Under the pieces are notes generated by a model, which saw only the letters and a list, made by a program, of their open reading frames with translations, did no database searches and was not told where the DNA came from. From the NCBI GenBank assembly GCA_014655195.1, contig BNBH01000034.1, positions 1-64,000 of the forward strand: a DNA stretch of 64,000 nt, read 5' to 3'. Each line of letters starts with the position of its first letter. The stretch's first letter is position 1. Below are positions 18,851 through 27,078 of the stretch, in pieces. The translations under genes and the position numbers were made by a program. The stretch comes from Streptomyces cellulosae. Its GTDB lineage: Bacteria > Actinomycetota > Actinomycetes > Streptomycetales > Streptomycetaceae.

Positions 18851-20059
18851 ATGCTTCGTACCGTGGCACCCCCGCCCCACTCCCCTGCCCGCCCGGCGCG
18901 TGCCGCCGACCCCGACCGGCGGCGCACCAGCGCCCGCACCGTGCTGCGGTGCGTGCTGGAGCACGGTCCGGTGGCGCGCAGCACGATCGCGCGGCTCACC
19001 GGTCTGTCGCCGGCCTCCGTGACCGACCACTGCGCCCGGCTGACGGAACTCGGCCTGCTCCATGAGGCGACGGCGCCGCGCCGCTCCGGCGGGGTGGGAC
19101 GCCCGCACCTGCCCCTCGACGTGGACGGGTCACGGCTGGTGGTCGGCGGGGTCCATGTGGCGGTGCCGTACACCACGGTGGCGCTGCTGGACCTGCGCGG
19201 CCGGGTGGTCGCCGAACGGCGGCTGCCGCACCCGGACCCCGAACCGGTGCGGGTGCTGGAGCGGGCCGCCGGCGGTCTCGCCGAACTGCTGGAGCGGGTG
19301 CCGGAGCGGCGGCCGCTCGGCGTCGGTTTCGCGGCCGGCGGCTGGGTGGACCGCGCGGCCGGCACGGTCGTCGACCATCCGCTGCTGGGCTGGCGGGAGG
19401 TCCCGGCGCGTGAGGTGCTGCGCGCCCGTACCGGGCTGCCGGTCCATGTGGACGGGCACGCGCGGGCGTTGGCGGACGCGGAGCGGCTGTTCGGCCGGGC
19501 CGCGCGGGGCGGCGGGAGCGCGCTGCACCTGTTCGCCGGGAACATCGTCGACGCGGCCTTCGCCACCCATGACCAGGTGCACCACGGGCCGCGCTCCCAG
19601 GCGGGCGCGATCGCCCATCTCCCGCTGACGGGCGGCACCGAGTCCTGCCCGTGCGGCCGGACCGGCTGCCTCCAGGCCGAGTTGAGCGAGCGCACCCTGT
19701 GCCGGCGGGCCCGTGAGGCGGGCGTGTGCGACGGCCGCAACCCGCTGCACGTGGTCGACGCGGCGGCGGCCGGGCATCCGGCGGCGGCGCGGCTGCTGCG
19801 GGAGCGGGCCCGGATGGTGGGGCGCGCGGTGGGGCTGCTGACGGACGTCCTCAACCCGGAGAGCGTCATCGTCACCGAGATCGGCGTCATCCACCGCCCC
19901 GACTGTCTCGCGGCGCTGCGCGGAGAACTGGACCCGGCGCGCGCGGAGACGGTGACACCGACGAGTTTCCCGGAATCCGTGCTGGCCGTGGCGGGTGGAG
20001 CGGTCGCTCTGGACGTGCTCTACCGGGACCCGCTGAGCGTGTCACCAGAGCGCATTTAA
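18851..20059 (+). CDS. ROK-family transcriptional regulator
   Basis: 402 residues from ATG with GAGGAAG upstream. N-terminal winged helix (STIARLTGLSPASVTDHCARLTELGLL), then a ROK sugar-kinase-like domain with GVGFAAGGWVD and the zinc motif CPCGRTGCLQAE. The kinase core appears without an obvious DxGxT ATP loop (VHVAVPYTTVALL instead), so it is likely a regulator and not a kinase. Placed between a cysteine leader ORF and an organosulfur operon in the same direction, it is a candidate regulator of that operon; its ligand is unknown. Confidence 0.88.
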   Translation: MLRTVAPPPHSPARPARAADPDRRRTSARTVLRCVLEHGPVARSTIARLTGLSPASVTDHCARLTELGLLHEATAPRRSGGVGRPHLPLDVDGSRLVVGGVHVAVPYTTVALLDLRGRVVAERRLPHPDPEPVRVLERAAGGLAELLERVPERRPLGVGFAAGGWVDRAAGTVVDHPLLGWREVPAREVLRARTGLPVHVDGHARALADAERLFGRAARGGGSALHLFAGNIVDAAFATHDQVHHGPRSQAGAIAHLPLTGGTESCPCGRTGCLQAELSERTLCRRAREAGVCDGRNPLHVVDAAAAGHPAAARLLRERARMVGRAVGLLTDVLNPESVIVTEIGVIHRPDCLAALRGELDPARAETVTPTSFPESVLAVAGGAVALDVLYRDPLSVSPERI

Positions 20060-20104
20060 TTCAGAAACTCGGAATATTGACAGCCCCCTTCAGGGACAAG
20101 GAAC

Positions 20105-20140
20105 ATGCTGGTCATGAGCTGTCGCACCCTCTGTTGCTGA
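20105..20140 (+). CDS. Tiny Cys-rich leader peptide MLVMSCRTLCC before the sulfur operon
   Basis: Eleven codons with AAGGA just upstream; three of the last seven residues are cysteine and the ORF stops right after Cys-Cys. An internal ATG would give MSCRTLCC. It lies 153 bp before the lipoprotein gene start and 108 bp before a hairpin with a T-run, the layout of an amino-acid attenuator. Confidence 0.7.
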   Translation: MLVMSCRTLCC

Positions 20141-20247
20141 CACGTTGACGCGCGATCGTCCGCAGCGTCCTCCCTTTCTCACGCGCTTTTCCTTCCGGGT
20201 GTTTCTTGTCTTTCCCGCCCGGTAATCCAGCCTGCCTTTCCGTCCCC

Positions 20248-20269
20248 GCGCACACCCCTGTGCGCTTTT
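20248..20269 (+). terminator. Attenuator-like terminator between the Cys leader and the ABC operon
   Basis: Perfect 7-bp stem GCGCACA/TGTGCGC with a CCCC loop followed directly by TTTT, unusual for this genome where terminators lack T-runs. It precedes the first structural gene start by 23 bp. Confidence 0.6.
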
Positions 20270-20292
20270 CCCCATCTCCCGGGAGTTCCCTC

Positions 20293-21357
20293 ATGCCCGC
20301 ACCACCGGTGGCCGGCCTCGACCGGCGTCTCTTCCTCACCTCCCTGCTCGGCGTCACCGCCGCCGCTGCCGGACTGAGCGGCTGCGCCGAGGCGGGGGCC
20401 GCGGCCGACGAGGCCGCGCTGAAGGCCCCGCTGGCCACGAAGGTGCCGCCGGGCACCCGGCTGAAGATCTCGTCGTACGAGAACTTCCAGCAGATCCAGC
20501 TGAAGCTCGCCGGCCTCGACGACCTGCCGTTCGAGGTGGCCGAGTGGCTGAACATCGGGGCAGGACCGGACGTCATCAACGCCTTCCGCGCCAAGTCCCT
20601 GGACCTCGCCAACAACGCGGGGATCCCGCCCATCCAGGCCTTCTACCAGGGCTACGACGCGCGGATCGTCGCCATCAACGTCACCCGCAAGCCCAACTAC
20701 CTGTTCGCCACGAAGCCCGGCAGCGACATCCGCACGGTCGCCGACTTCAAGGGCAGGCGGCTGGCGTTCTCGCAGGGCCAGGCGCAGGGCGTGGTGCTGC
20801 TGCGCGCCCTCAAGGAGGCCGGCCTGGACTACGACGACGCCGAACTGGTCCCGCTGACCAGCAACCAGTTCCTCACCGCCCTGCAGTCCGGGCAGGTGGA
20901 CATCGCGCCGCTCGGCATCAGCCAGGCCCCGTCCTACCTCAAGCAGTACGGGGGAAAGGGCGCCCGCACCATCCCCACCGACGTGGTGGACCTGCTCAAC
21001 CTGCTGTGGGCGCCGGCCGAGGTGCTCGCCGACCGGGACAAGGCCGCCGCGGTCGCCGCGTACATCCCGTACTGGGCCAAGGGCGCGGTGTGGCAGTACG
21101 AGCACCCGGACGTGTGGAACCGGGAGTACTTCGTCAAGACGCAGAACCTCACCCTCGCGCAGGCCGAGTCCATCACGGCTCTCGCCAACAAGCCGTATTT
21201 CCCGCCCCGTTGGGACGAGGCCATCGCGTGGGAGCAGGAGACCGCCGATCTGCTCGCGGAGGGCGGCTACGTGAAGAAGTTCGACGTCGGCGTGCTCTTC
21301 GACCGGCGCTTCGAGTCGCTCGCCGCGCGGGCCGTGCCCGCGGAGTACCGGAGGTGA
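20293..21357 (+). CDS. Aliphatic sulfonate/organosulfur ABC transporter, substrate-binding lipoprotein
   Basis: 354 residues from ATG with CGGGAG upstream. An Arg-Arg signal peptide (DRRLFLTSLLG) ends in the lipobox LSGC, Cys31. The body has the SsuA/TauA/ThiY-type fold signatures: PDVINAFRAKSLDLANN, ADFKGRRLAFSQGQAQG, SGQVDIAPLG. Such proteins capture sulfonates, taurine or sulfate esters outside the cell. First gene of a five-gene operon with permease, ATPase and two oxygenases, overlapping the next frame or nearly so. Confidence 0.88.
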   Translation: MPAPPVAGLDRRLFLTSLLGVTAAAAGLSGCAEAGAAADEAALKAPLATKVPPGTRLKISSYENFQQIQLKLAGLDDLPFEVAEWLNIGAGPDVINAFRAKSLDLANNAGIPPIQAFYQGYDARIVAINVTRKPNYLFATKPGSDIRTVADFKGRRLAFSQGQAQGVVLLRALKEAGLDYDDAELVPLTSNQFLTALQSGQVDIAPLGISQAPSYLKQYGGKGARTIPTDVVDLLNLLWAPAEVLADRDKAAAVAAYIPYWAKGAVWQYEHPDVWNREYFVKTQNLTLAQAESITALANKPYFPPRWDEAIAWEQETADLLAEGGYVKKFDVGVLFDRRFESLAARAVPAEYRR

Positions 21358-21362
21358 CCGCC

Positions 21363-22226
21363 GTGACCACCACCACGACCACCACGACGGAAACGACCGC
21401 GACCGCACCCGCCCCGCCCGCCGTCGATGGGGCGCACCAGGTCAGGCGACGACGGCGGCTGTCGCCCGGCGAACGGCTCCCCGCCACCCGGATCACCGGC
21501 CCGCTGCTCGTGCTGGCGCTGTGGGCCGCCGCCTCCGCCGCCGGACAGCTGGACCCGGGCGCGGTCCCCGCGCCCTGGACCGTGGTGGAGACCGGGATCC
21601 GGCTGTGGACCGAGGGCACGCTGACCGACGACGTCCTCACCTCGCTGCAGCGCGCGGGGGCCGGGTTCGCGATCGGCCTGACGGCGGGCATCGTGCTCGC
21701 CCTGGCCGCCGGGCTCAGCCGGGTCGGCGAGGCGCTGATCGACGGCAGCGTGCAGCTCAACCGGGCGGTGCCCACGCTCGGCCTGATCCCCCTGTTCATC
21801 CTCTGGCTGGGCATCGGCGAGACCTTCAAGATCGCGATCATCGCCATCGTCGTCTACATCCCGATCTACCTGAACACCCACGCCGCGCTGTCGGGCATCG
21901 ACCACCGGTTCGTGGAGCTCGCGGAGGTGCAGGGCCTGTCCCGGTCCGCCTTCGTCCGGCAGGTCGTCGTGCCGGGCGCGCTGCCCGGCTTCTTCGTCGG
22001 GCTGCGGCTCGGCGTCACCGGGTCCTGGCTGGGCCTGGTCGTCCTCGAGCAGATCAACGCCACCAGCGGACTCGGCTACATGATGTTCCAGGCGCAGAAC
22101 TACGGCCAGACGGACGTCATCCTCGTCGGTCTCGTCGTCTACGGCCTCTTCGGCCTGGTCTCCGACACCGCCGTCCGCGCGATCGAACGGAGGGTGCTGT
22201 CATGGCGCCGCACACTGAGCAGCTGA
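21363..22226 (+). CDS. Aliphatic sulfonate-type ABC transporter permease
   Basis: 287 residues. GTG at 21363 is preferred because GGAGG ends 8 bp before it; GTG at 21354, overlapping the upstream stop as GTGA, is possible. After a Thr-rich tail (TTTTTTTETTATA) come six membrane helices and the EAA loop ELAEVQGLSRSAFVRQVVVPGALPG characteristic of SsuC/TauC permeases. Translationally coupled to the ATPase gene, which starts 25 bp before this stop. Confidence 0.9.
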   Translation: MTTTTTTTTETTATAPAPPAVDGAHQVRRRRRLSPGERLPATRITGPLLVLALWAAASAAGQLDPGAVPAPWTVVETGIRLWTEGTLTDDVLTSLQRAGAGFAIGLTAGIVLALAAGLSRVGEALIDGSVQLNRAVPTLGLIPLFILWLGIGETFKIAIIAIVVYIPIYLNTHAALSGIDHRFVELAEVQGLSRSAFVRQVVVPGALPGFFVGLRLGVTGSWLGLVVLEQINATSGLGYMMFQAQNYGQTDVILVGLVVYGLFGLVSDTAVRAIERRVLSWRRTLSS

Positions 22227-22921
22227 CCCGGCCGGCCGTACGGCTGCGCGGTCTGACCCGGTCCTTCGAGGGGCGCACGGTCCTCGACGGCATCGACCTG
22301 GACCTGCCGGAGGGGCAGTTCACCGCGCTGCTCGGGCACAGCGGCTCCGGCAAGAGCACCCTGCTGCGGGCGATCGCGGGCATCGACCACGGGGTGGCCG
22401 GCAGCGGCACCCTGACCGCGCCCGAGCGGGTGTCGGTGGTGTTCCAGGACTCCCGGCTGCTGCCATGGCGGCGGGTGCTGCCCAACGTGCTGCTGGGTCT
22501 GGACGGCAAGGACGCCGAGGAACGCGGCCGGGCCGCGCTCGCCGAGGTCGGTCTCGGCGGGCGGGAACGCGCCTGGCCGAGCGAGCTGTCGGGCGGCGAG
22601 CAGCAGCGGGCAGCCCTCGCCAGGTCCCTGGTGCGGGAGCCGGAACTGCTGCTCGCGGACGAGCCGTTCGGGGCGCTGGACGCGCTGACCCGGATCAAGA
22701 TGCACGCGCTGCTGCGGCAGTTGTGGGAGCGGCACCGGCCGTCGGTGCTGCTGGTCACGCACGACGTGGACGAGGCGATCGTCCTCGCCGACCGGGTGCT
22801 GGTGCTGGAGGACGGCCGGATCGCGCTCGACCTGACGATCGACCGCGACGGCCCGCACGCCCACGGCGAGTACCGCACCCGGCTGCTGAAGGCGCTCGGC
22901 GTCTCCGAGGACGCCCCGTGA
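22202..22921 (+). CDS. Aliphatic sulfonate-type ABC transporter ATPase
   Basis: 239 residues from ATG with GGAGGG 7 bp upstream, inside the end of the permease gene. Walker A GHSGSGKST, Q-loop SVVFQDSRLLPWRRV, signature LSGGEQQR, Walker B LLLADEP and H-loop LLVTHD are all present. The Q-loop sequence with LLPW is typical of SsuB/TauB. Energises import by the adjacent permease. Confidence 0.93.
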   Translation: MAPHTEQLTRPAVRLRGLTRSFEGRTVLDGIDLDLPEGQFTALLGHSGSGKSTLLRAIAGIDHGVAGSGTLTAPERVSVVFQDSRLLPWRRVLPNVLLGLDGKDAEERGRAALAEVGLGGRERAWPSELSGGEQQRAALARSLVREPELLLADEPFGALDALTRIKMHALLRQLWERHRPSVLLVTHDVDEAIVLADRVLVLEDGRIALDLTIDRDGPHAHGEYRTRLLKALGVSEDAP

Positions 22922-23017
22922 GTGTGTCCCGCCCGCACCGCGCCTGACACACCCCGCTCCACCGTCCCCCGCCCTCCGTCCCCGCTCCACCTTCCTCGCA
23001 CCGAGAAGGGATCCCGC

Positions 23018-24379
23018 ATGCCCAGACAGCTCCATCTGAACGCCTTCCTCATGAACACCGGGCACCACGAGGCGTCGTGGCGGCTGCCCGAGAGCGATCC
23101 GTACGCCCATGTCGACCTGGACCACCATGTACGGCTGGCCCGGACCGCCGAACGGGGCACGTTCGACTCGCTGTTCCTCGCCGACGGTCCCCAGCTGTGG
23201 AGTTCCGTGGCGCAGCGTCCCGCCGGGGCGCTGGAGCCGCTCACCCTGCTCACCGCCCTGGCGACCGCGACCGAGCACATCGGGCTGATCGCGACGGCGT
23301 CCACGTCGTACAACTCGCCCTACAACCTGGCCCGGAAGTTCGCCTCGCTGGACATCGTCAGCAAGGGGCGGGCCGGGTGGAACATCGTCACCACCGCCGG
23401 CGCGGAGGCGGCCCGCAACTTCGGTCTGGACGCGGAGCCCGCGCACGCCGAACGGTACGCGCGCGCCGCCGAGTTCCTGGACGTGGCCCGGCTGCTGTGG
23501 GACAGCTGGGAGGACGACACGATCGTCGCCGACAAGGCGGCCGGGGTATGGGGCGACGACGCCAGGATCCATCCGCCGCGTCACCGGGGCACGTACTTCC
23601 GCGTCGAGGGCGCGCTCAACGTGCCGCGCACCCCGCAGGGTTATCCGCTGCTGGTGCAGGCCGGGTCGTCGGAGGACGGCACGGCGTTCGCGGCGCGGTA
23701 CGCGGAGGCCGTGTTCACCGCCCAGCAGACCCTCGCCGGCGCGCAGGCCTTCTACGCCGGCCTCAAGGCCCGTACGGCGGCGGCCGGGCGCGACCCGGAC
23801 CACATCAAGGTGCTGCCCGGCATCGTGCCCGTCATCGGCTCCACCGAGGCCGAGGCCAGGCGTCTGGAGGAGACGCTGGAGGAGCACATCGTGCACGAGC
23901 ACGGGGTACGCCGTCTCGGGGAACTGCTGCGGATCGCCCCGGGCACGCTCGACCTGGACGGCCCGCTGCCCGACGAGCTGCCCTCGGAGGACGAGATCGA
24001 GGGCGCGAAGAGCCGCTACACGCTGATCGTGGAGCTGGCCCGGCGCGAGCGGCTCACCGTGCGGCAGCTGATCGCGCGGCTGGGCGGCGGGCGCGGTCAT
24101 CTGACCTTCACCGGCACGCCCGAGCAGGTCGCCGACGCCATCGGCCGGTGGTTCGCCGAGGGCGCCGCCGACGGCTTCAACATCATGCCGCCCGTGCTGC
24201 CGTCCGGCCTGGAGACCTTCGTCGACGAGGTCGTCCCGATCCTGCGCGCCCGGGGCCTGTTCCGCACCGAGTACGGCCCCCGGCGCACCCTGCGCGAGCG
24301 CTACGGCCTGCCGCGCCCCGCCAACCAGCACGTCACCGCGCGCACCCCGGAGCCGGCCCCCGCGGCCGCGCTCGTCTGA
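23018..24379 (+). CDS. FMN-dependent monooxygenase of the NtaA/SnaA/DszA family
   Basis: 453 residues from ATG with AAGGGA upstream. Luciferase-like fold: LNAFLMNTGHHEASWR, SLFLADGPQLW, the STSYNSPYNLARKFASLDIVS strand and VQAGSSEDGTAFAARYAEAVF are typical of NtaA/SnaA/SoxA-type enzymes, which use FMNH2 from a separate reductase to oxidise sulfones, sulfonates or aminopolycarboxylates. With the sulfonate-type importer and TauD-like enzyme beside it, an organosulfur substrate is the best guess. No flavin reductase gene is in the operon. Confidence 0.9.
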   Translation: MPRQLHLNAFLMNTGHHEASWRLPESDPYAHVDLDHHVRLARTAERGTFDSLFLADGPQLWSSVAQRPAGALEPLTLLTALATATEHIGLIATASTSYNSPYNLARKFASLDIVSKGRAGWNIVTTAGAEAARNFGLDAEPAHAERYARAAEFLDVARLLWDSWEDDTIVADKAAGVWGDDARIHPPRHRGTYFRVEGALNVPRTPQGYPLLVQAGSSEDGTAFAARYAEAVFTAQQTLAGAQAFYAGLKARTAAAGRDPDHIKVLPGIVPVIGSTEAEARRLEETLEEHIVHEHGVRRLGELLRIAPGTLDLDGPLPDELPSEDEIEGAKSRYTLIVELARRERLTVRQLIARLGGGRGHLTFTGTPEQVADAIGRWFAEGAADGFNIMPPVLPSGLETFVDEVVPILRARGLFRTEYGPRRTLRERYGLPRPANQHVTARTPEPAPAAALV

Positions 24380-24411
24380 CCGACCACCCGTTCCAAGAAG
24401 GGAACGCCCTC

Positions 24412-25323
24412 ATGTCCGACCTGAAGATCACCAAGGTCACCGCGAACATCGGCGCCCGGGTCTCCGGCGCCGACCTCTCCCGGCCGCTGGACGACGCCAC
24501 CGTCACCGCGCTGCGGGACGCCCTGAACGAGCACAAGACGCTGCTCTTCGACGACGTGCACCTCGACGACGCGGGGCAGCAGGCCTTCGTGCGGCACTTC
24601 GGCGCGATCACGGGCGCCCATCCGACCGTGCCGGCCGTCGAGGGCGCGCCCGGCGTGCTGCCGGTCGACAGCGGGCGCGGGCGGGCCGCGAACAACTGGC
24701 ACACGGACGTCACCTTCGTCCTCAATCCGCCGCAGGCGACCTCCCTGCGCAGCATCACGATCCCGCCGTACGGGGGCGAGACGCTGATCGCCAACTCGGC
24801 CGCCGCCTACCGCGACCTGCCGGAACCGCTGCGCCGGCTGGCCGACACCCTGTGGGCCGAGCACACCAACGACTACGACTACGCCGTCCCGGAGGAGGCG
24901 ATCGACGAGGACGAGGCGGCCCGCCGCGCCCAGTTCACCTCCGTGAAGTACCGCACCGTCCACCCGGTGGTGCGGGTCCACCCGCTCACCGGAGAGCGCG
25001 GGCTGTTCATCGGCGGGTTCGCGCAGCGGATCGTGGGGCTGTCCAAGAGCGAGTCGCGCAAGGTGCTGGACCTGCTCCAGGCGTACGTCACCCGGCCGGA
25101 GAACGTGGTGCGCTGGCGCTGGGAGCCGAACCAGCTGGTGCTGTTCGACAACCGCATCACCCAGCACTACGCGATCGACAACTACGACGGTCTGCCCCGC
25201 CGCCTGCACCGCGTCACGGTCGCCGGTGACGTGCCGGCCGGCGTCGACGGCAAGGAGTCGTACGCGATCGAGGGGGACGCCTCGCACTACACGAGCGTGG
25301 CGAAGGTGCCGGCCGCCGCGTGA
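24412..25323 (+). CDS. TauD/TfdA-family Fe(II)/2-oxoglutarate dioxygenase
   Basis: 303 residues from ATG with AAGAAGGG upstream. The metal ligands are His97 and Asp99 (NNWHTDVTF) and His252 (TQHYAID); Arg267 in RRLHR would bind 2-oxoglutarate. Family members release sulfite or sulfate from taurine, alkanesulfonates or alkyl sulfates. Last gene of the operon, followed by a 10-bp-stem terminator. Whether it is a taurine dioxygenase or an AtsK-like sulfatase cannot be told. Confidence 0.92.
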   Translation: MSDLKITKVTANIGARVSGADLSRPLDDATVTALRDALNEHKTLLFDDVHLDDAGQQAFVRHFGAITGAHPTVPAVEGAPGVLPVDSGRGRAANNWHTDVTFVLNPPQATSLRSITIPPYGGETLIANSAAAYRDLPEPLRRLADTLWAEHTNDYDYAVPEEAIDEDEAARRAQFTSVKYRTVHPVVRVHPLTGERGLFIGGFAQRIVGLSKSESRKVLDLLQAYVTRPENVVRWRWEPNQLVLFDNRITQHYAIDNYDGLPRRLHRVTVAGDVPAGVDGKESYAIEGDASHYTSVAKVPAAA

Positions 25324-25336
25324 CGGGCACCCCGCA

Positions 25337-25363
25337 GTGAACGGAAGGTAACCCTCCGTTTCA
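25337..25363. promoter_or_regulatory. Element shared with the other permease promoter
   Basis: GTGAA...CCTCCGTTTCA, sharing 11 bases with 16161-16170 region upstream of the paralogous permease. On the lower strand it reads GAAAC-GGAGG-GTTAC, one base shorter than the GlnR spacing GAAAC-N6-GTNAC. Confidence 0.3.
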
Positions 25364-25379
25364 GCGCCGTCCACATACT

Positions 25380-25413
25380 GGGCGGCCGCGCCGGAACCTC
25401 CGGGCGGCCGCCC
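25380..25413 (+). terminator. Terminator of the sulfur operon
   Basis: 10-bp perfect stem GGGCGGCCGC/GCGGCCGCCC with a 14-nt loop, 57 bp past the TauD-like stop; a T5 run lies a little further on. Confidence 0.75.
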
Positions 25414-25464
25414 AGACTGGGGGGCGTTTTTGTCGTCTCCCCCCACATTGGACGAGCCGCGCCC

Positions 25465-26844
25465 ATGCCCCTCACCACGGTCGAGACGCCCGCCGACACC
25501 GACGGCGTCTCCCTTTCGCACGGCCTCAAACAGCGCCATCTGTCGATGATCGCCCTCGGCGGGGTGATCGGCGCCGGACTGTTCGTCGGCTCCGGCGCGG
25601 GCATCGCCGCCGCGGGCCCCTCCATCGTGATCGCCTACGCCCTCTCCGGCCTGCTGGTCATGCTGGTGATGCGGATGCTGGGCGAGATGTCGGCCGCGTA
25701 TCCCTCCTCCGGGTCCTTCTCCTCGCACGCCGAGCGGGCCATCGGCCCCTGGGCCGGGTTCACCGCCGGCTGGGCGTTCTGGGTGCTGCTGTGCACCGCG
25801 GTCGGCCTGGAGGGCATCGGCGCCGCGCAGATCGTCCACGGCTGGCTGCCGGGCACGCCCGAGTGGGCGTGGGTCGCGCTGTTCATGGTGGTGTTCTGCG
25901 GGACCAACCTCGCGGCGGTGAAGAACTTCGGCGAGTTCGAGTTCTGGTTCGCCGCGCTGAAGGTCGGCGCGATCACCCTGTTCCTGGTGCTGGGCGTGCT
26001 GGCGCTGGCCGGTGTGCTGCCGGGCACCGACTCGCCGGGCGGCTCCAACCTCACCGAGCTGCTGCCCAACGGCGGCGAGGGGCTGGTCATCGGCCTGCTC
26101 GCGTCCGTCTTCGCCTACGGCGGCCTGGAGACGGTGACCATCGCGGCCGCCGAGTCGCAGGACCCGGTGCGCGGCGTGGCGCGCGCGGTGCGCACCGCGA
26201 TGTGGCGCATCGCCGTCTTCTACGTCGGCTCGATGGCGGTCATCGTCGCCCTCGTCCCCTGGGACGACCCGCGGGTGGTGGAGGACGGCCCCTACGTCGC
26301 CGCCCTCGACCGGCTCGGCATCCCCGGCGCCGGGCAGCTGATGAACGTGGTCGTGCTGGTGGCGCTGCTGTCCGCGATGAACGCCAACATCTACGGCGCC
26401 TCCCGCATCGGCTACTCGCTGGTGGAGCGCGGCCAGGGTCCGAAGTGGCTGGGCCGGGTGTCGGGCGGGGTGCCGCGCGTGGCCGTGCTGGCGTCCTCGG
26501 TCTTCGGCTTCCTGTGCGTGCTGCTGAGCTACTGGCGTCCGGACGACGTGTTCGCCTGGCTGCTGAACATGATCGGCGCGGTGATCCTGGTCGTCTGGAT
26601 CTTCATCGCCGTCTCCCAGCTGCGGCTGCGGCGCCGCCTGGAGCGTGAGACGCCGGAGCGGCTGGCCGTACGGATGTGGGCGTTCCCGTGGCTGACCTGG
26701 GTGGCCCTGGCCGGCATGGCGACGGTCTTCGTCCTCATGGCCCGCGAGCCGGACACACGGGTGCAGCTGTACTCCACCGGCGCGATGACGCTGGCGCTGG
26801 CCGCGGTCGGCTACGCCTGGCAGCGCGCCCGCGCCCGCCGCTGA
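25465..26844 (+). CDS. Amino acid permease (APC superfamily), paralogue of the one at 16233
   Basis: 459 residues. LKQRHLSMIALGGVIGAGLFVGSGAGI and MRMLGEMSAAYPSSGSFSSHAERAIGPWAGF are nearly identical to the earlier permease; twelve helices can be traced. No strong ribosome site precedes the ATG. Monocistronic between two terminators; shares an upstream element with its paralogue. Substrate unknown. Confidence 0.9.
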   Translation: MPLTTVETPADTDGVSLSHGLKQRHLSMIALGGVIGAGLFVGSGAGIAAAGPSIVIAYALSGLLVMLVMRMLGEMSAAYPSSGSFSSHAERAIGPWAGFTAGWAFWVLLCTAVGLEGIGAAQIVHGWLPGTPEWAWVALFMVVFCGTNLAAVKNFGEFEFWFAALKVGAITLFLVLGVLALAGVLPGTDSPGGSNLTELLPNGGEGLVIGLLASVFAYGGLETVTIAAAESQDPVRGVARAVRTAMWRIAVFYVGSMAVIVALVPWDDPRVVEDGPYVAALDRLGIPGAGQLMNVVVLVALLSAMNANIYGASRIGYSLVERGQGPKWLGRVSGGVPRVAVLASSVFGFLCVLLSYWRPDDVFAWLLNMIGAVILVVWIFIAVSQLRLRRRLERETPERLAVRMWAFPWLTWVALAGMATVFVLMAREPDTRVQLYSTGAMTLALAAVGYAWQRARARR

Positions 26845-26858
26845 GCCATACCGTTGCC

Positions 26859-26890
26859 GACGGCCCCCGCGAGGACACGCGGGGGCCGTC
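26859..26890 (+). terminator. Terminator after the second permease
   Basis: Perfect 13-bp stem GACGGCCCCCGCG/CGCGGGGGCCGTC, 6-nt loop. Confidence 0.85.
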
Positions 26891-26929
26891 GTGCGTGCAC
26901 GGGGCTCACCGGACAGCCCTTTCTGTTGC

Positions 26930-26959
26930 TAGCGTGTTGTTGCAAGTCACTTGCAACAA
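26930..26959 (+). promoter_or_regulatory. Promoter-like TAGCGT followed by a 23-bp palindrome
   Basis: TAGCGT (26930-26935) resembles a -10 box; immediately after it TTGTTGCAAG and CTTGCAACAA flank TCA (26937-26959), exactly where the transcript would start. This is the usual geometry of a repressor operator. It is clearly more AT-rich than its surroundings. Confidence 0.55.
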
Positions 26960-27011
26960 GAGTCCGGCCCGGGATCGTCTTCTCACCGTTCACCCGGCAG
27001 GCGGAAACAGA

Positions 27012-27046
27012 GAAGCCCCCGCGAGGCTCAGGCTCGCGGGGGCTTC
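27012..27046 (+). terminator. Hairpin between the palindrome and the small CDS
   Basis: Perfect 14-bp stem GAAGCCCCCGCGAG/CTCGCGGGGGCTTC, 7-nt loop. It would end a transcript of about 105 nt begun at the palindrome (a possible small RNA) or attenuate the small gene that starts 33 bp later. Confidence 0.6.
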
Positions 27047-27078
27047 CGGTATGCGGCATTCCGGGTCATCGTTGCGCG

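Noticed and set aside
22922..22951. Short ORF GTGAGTGTG... before the monooxygenase as a third leader peptide
   Set aside because: Product VSVSRPHRA has no cysteine and lies inside the operon without a hairpin.
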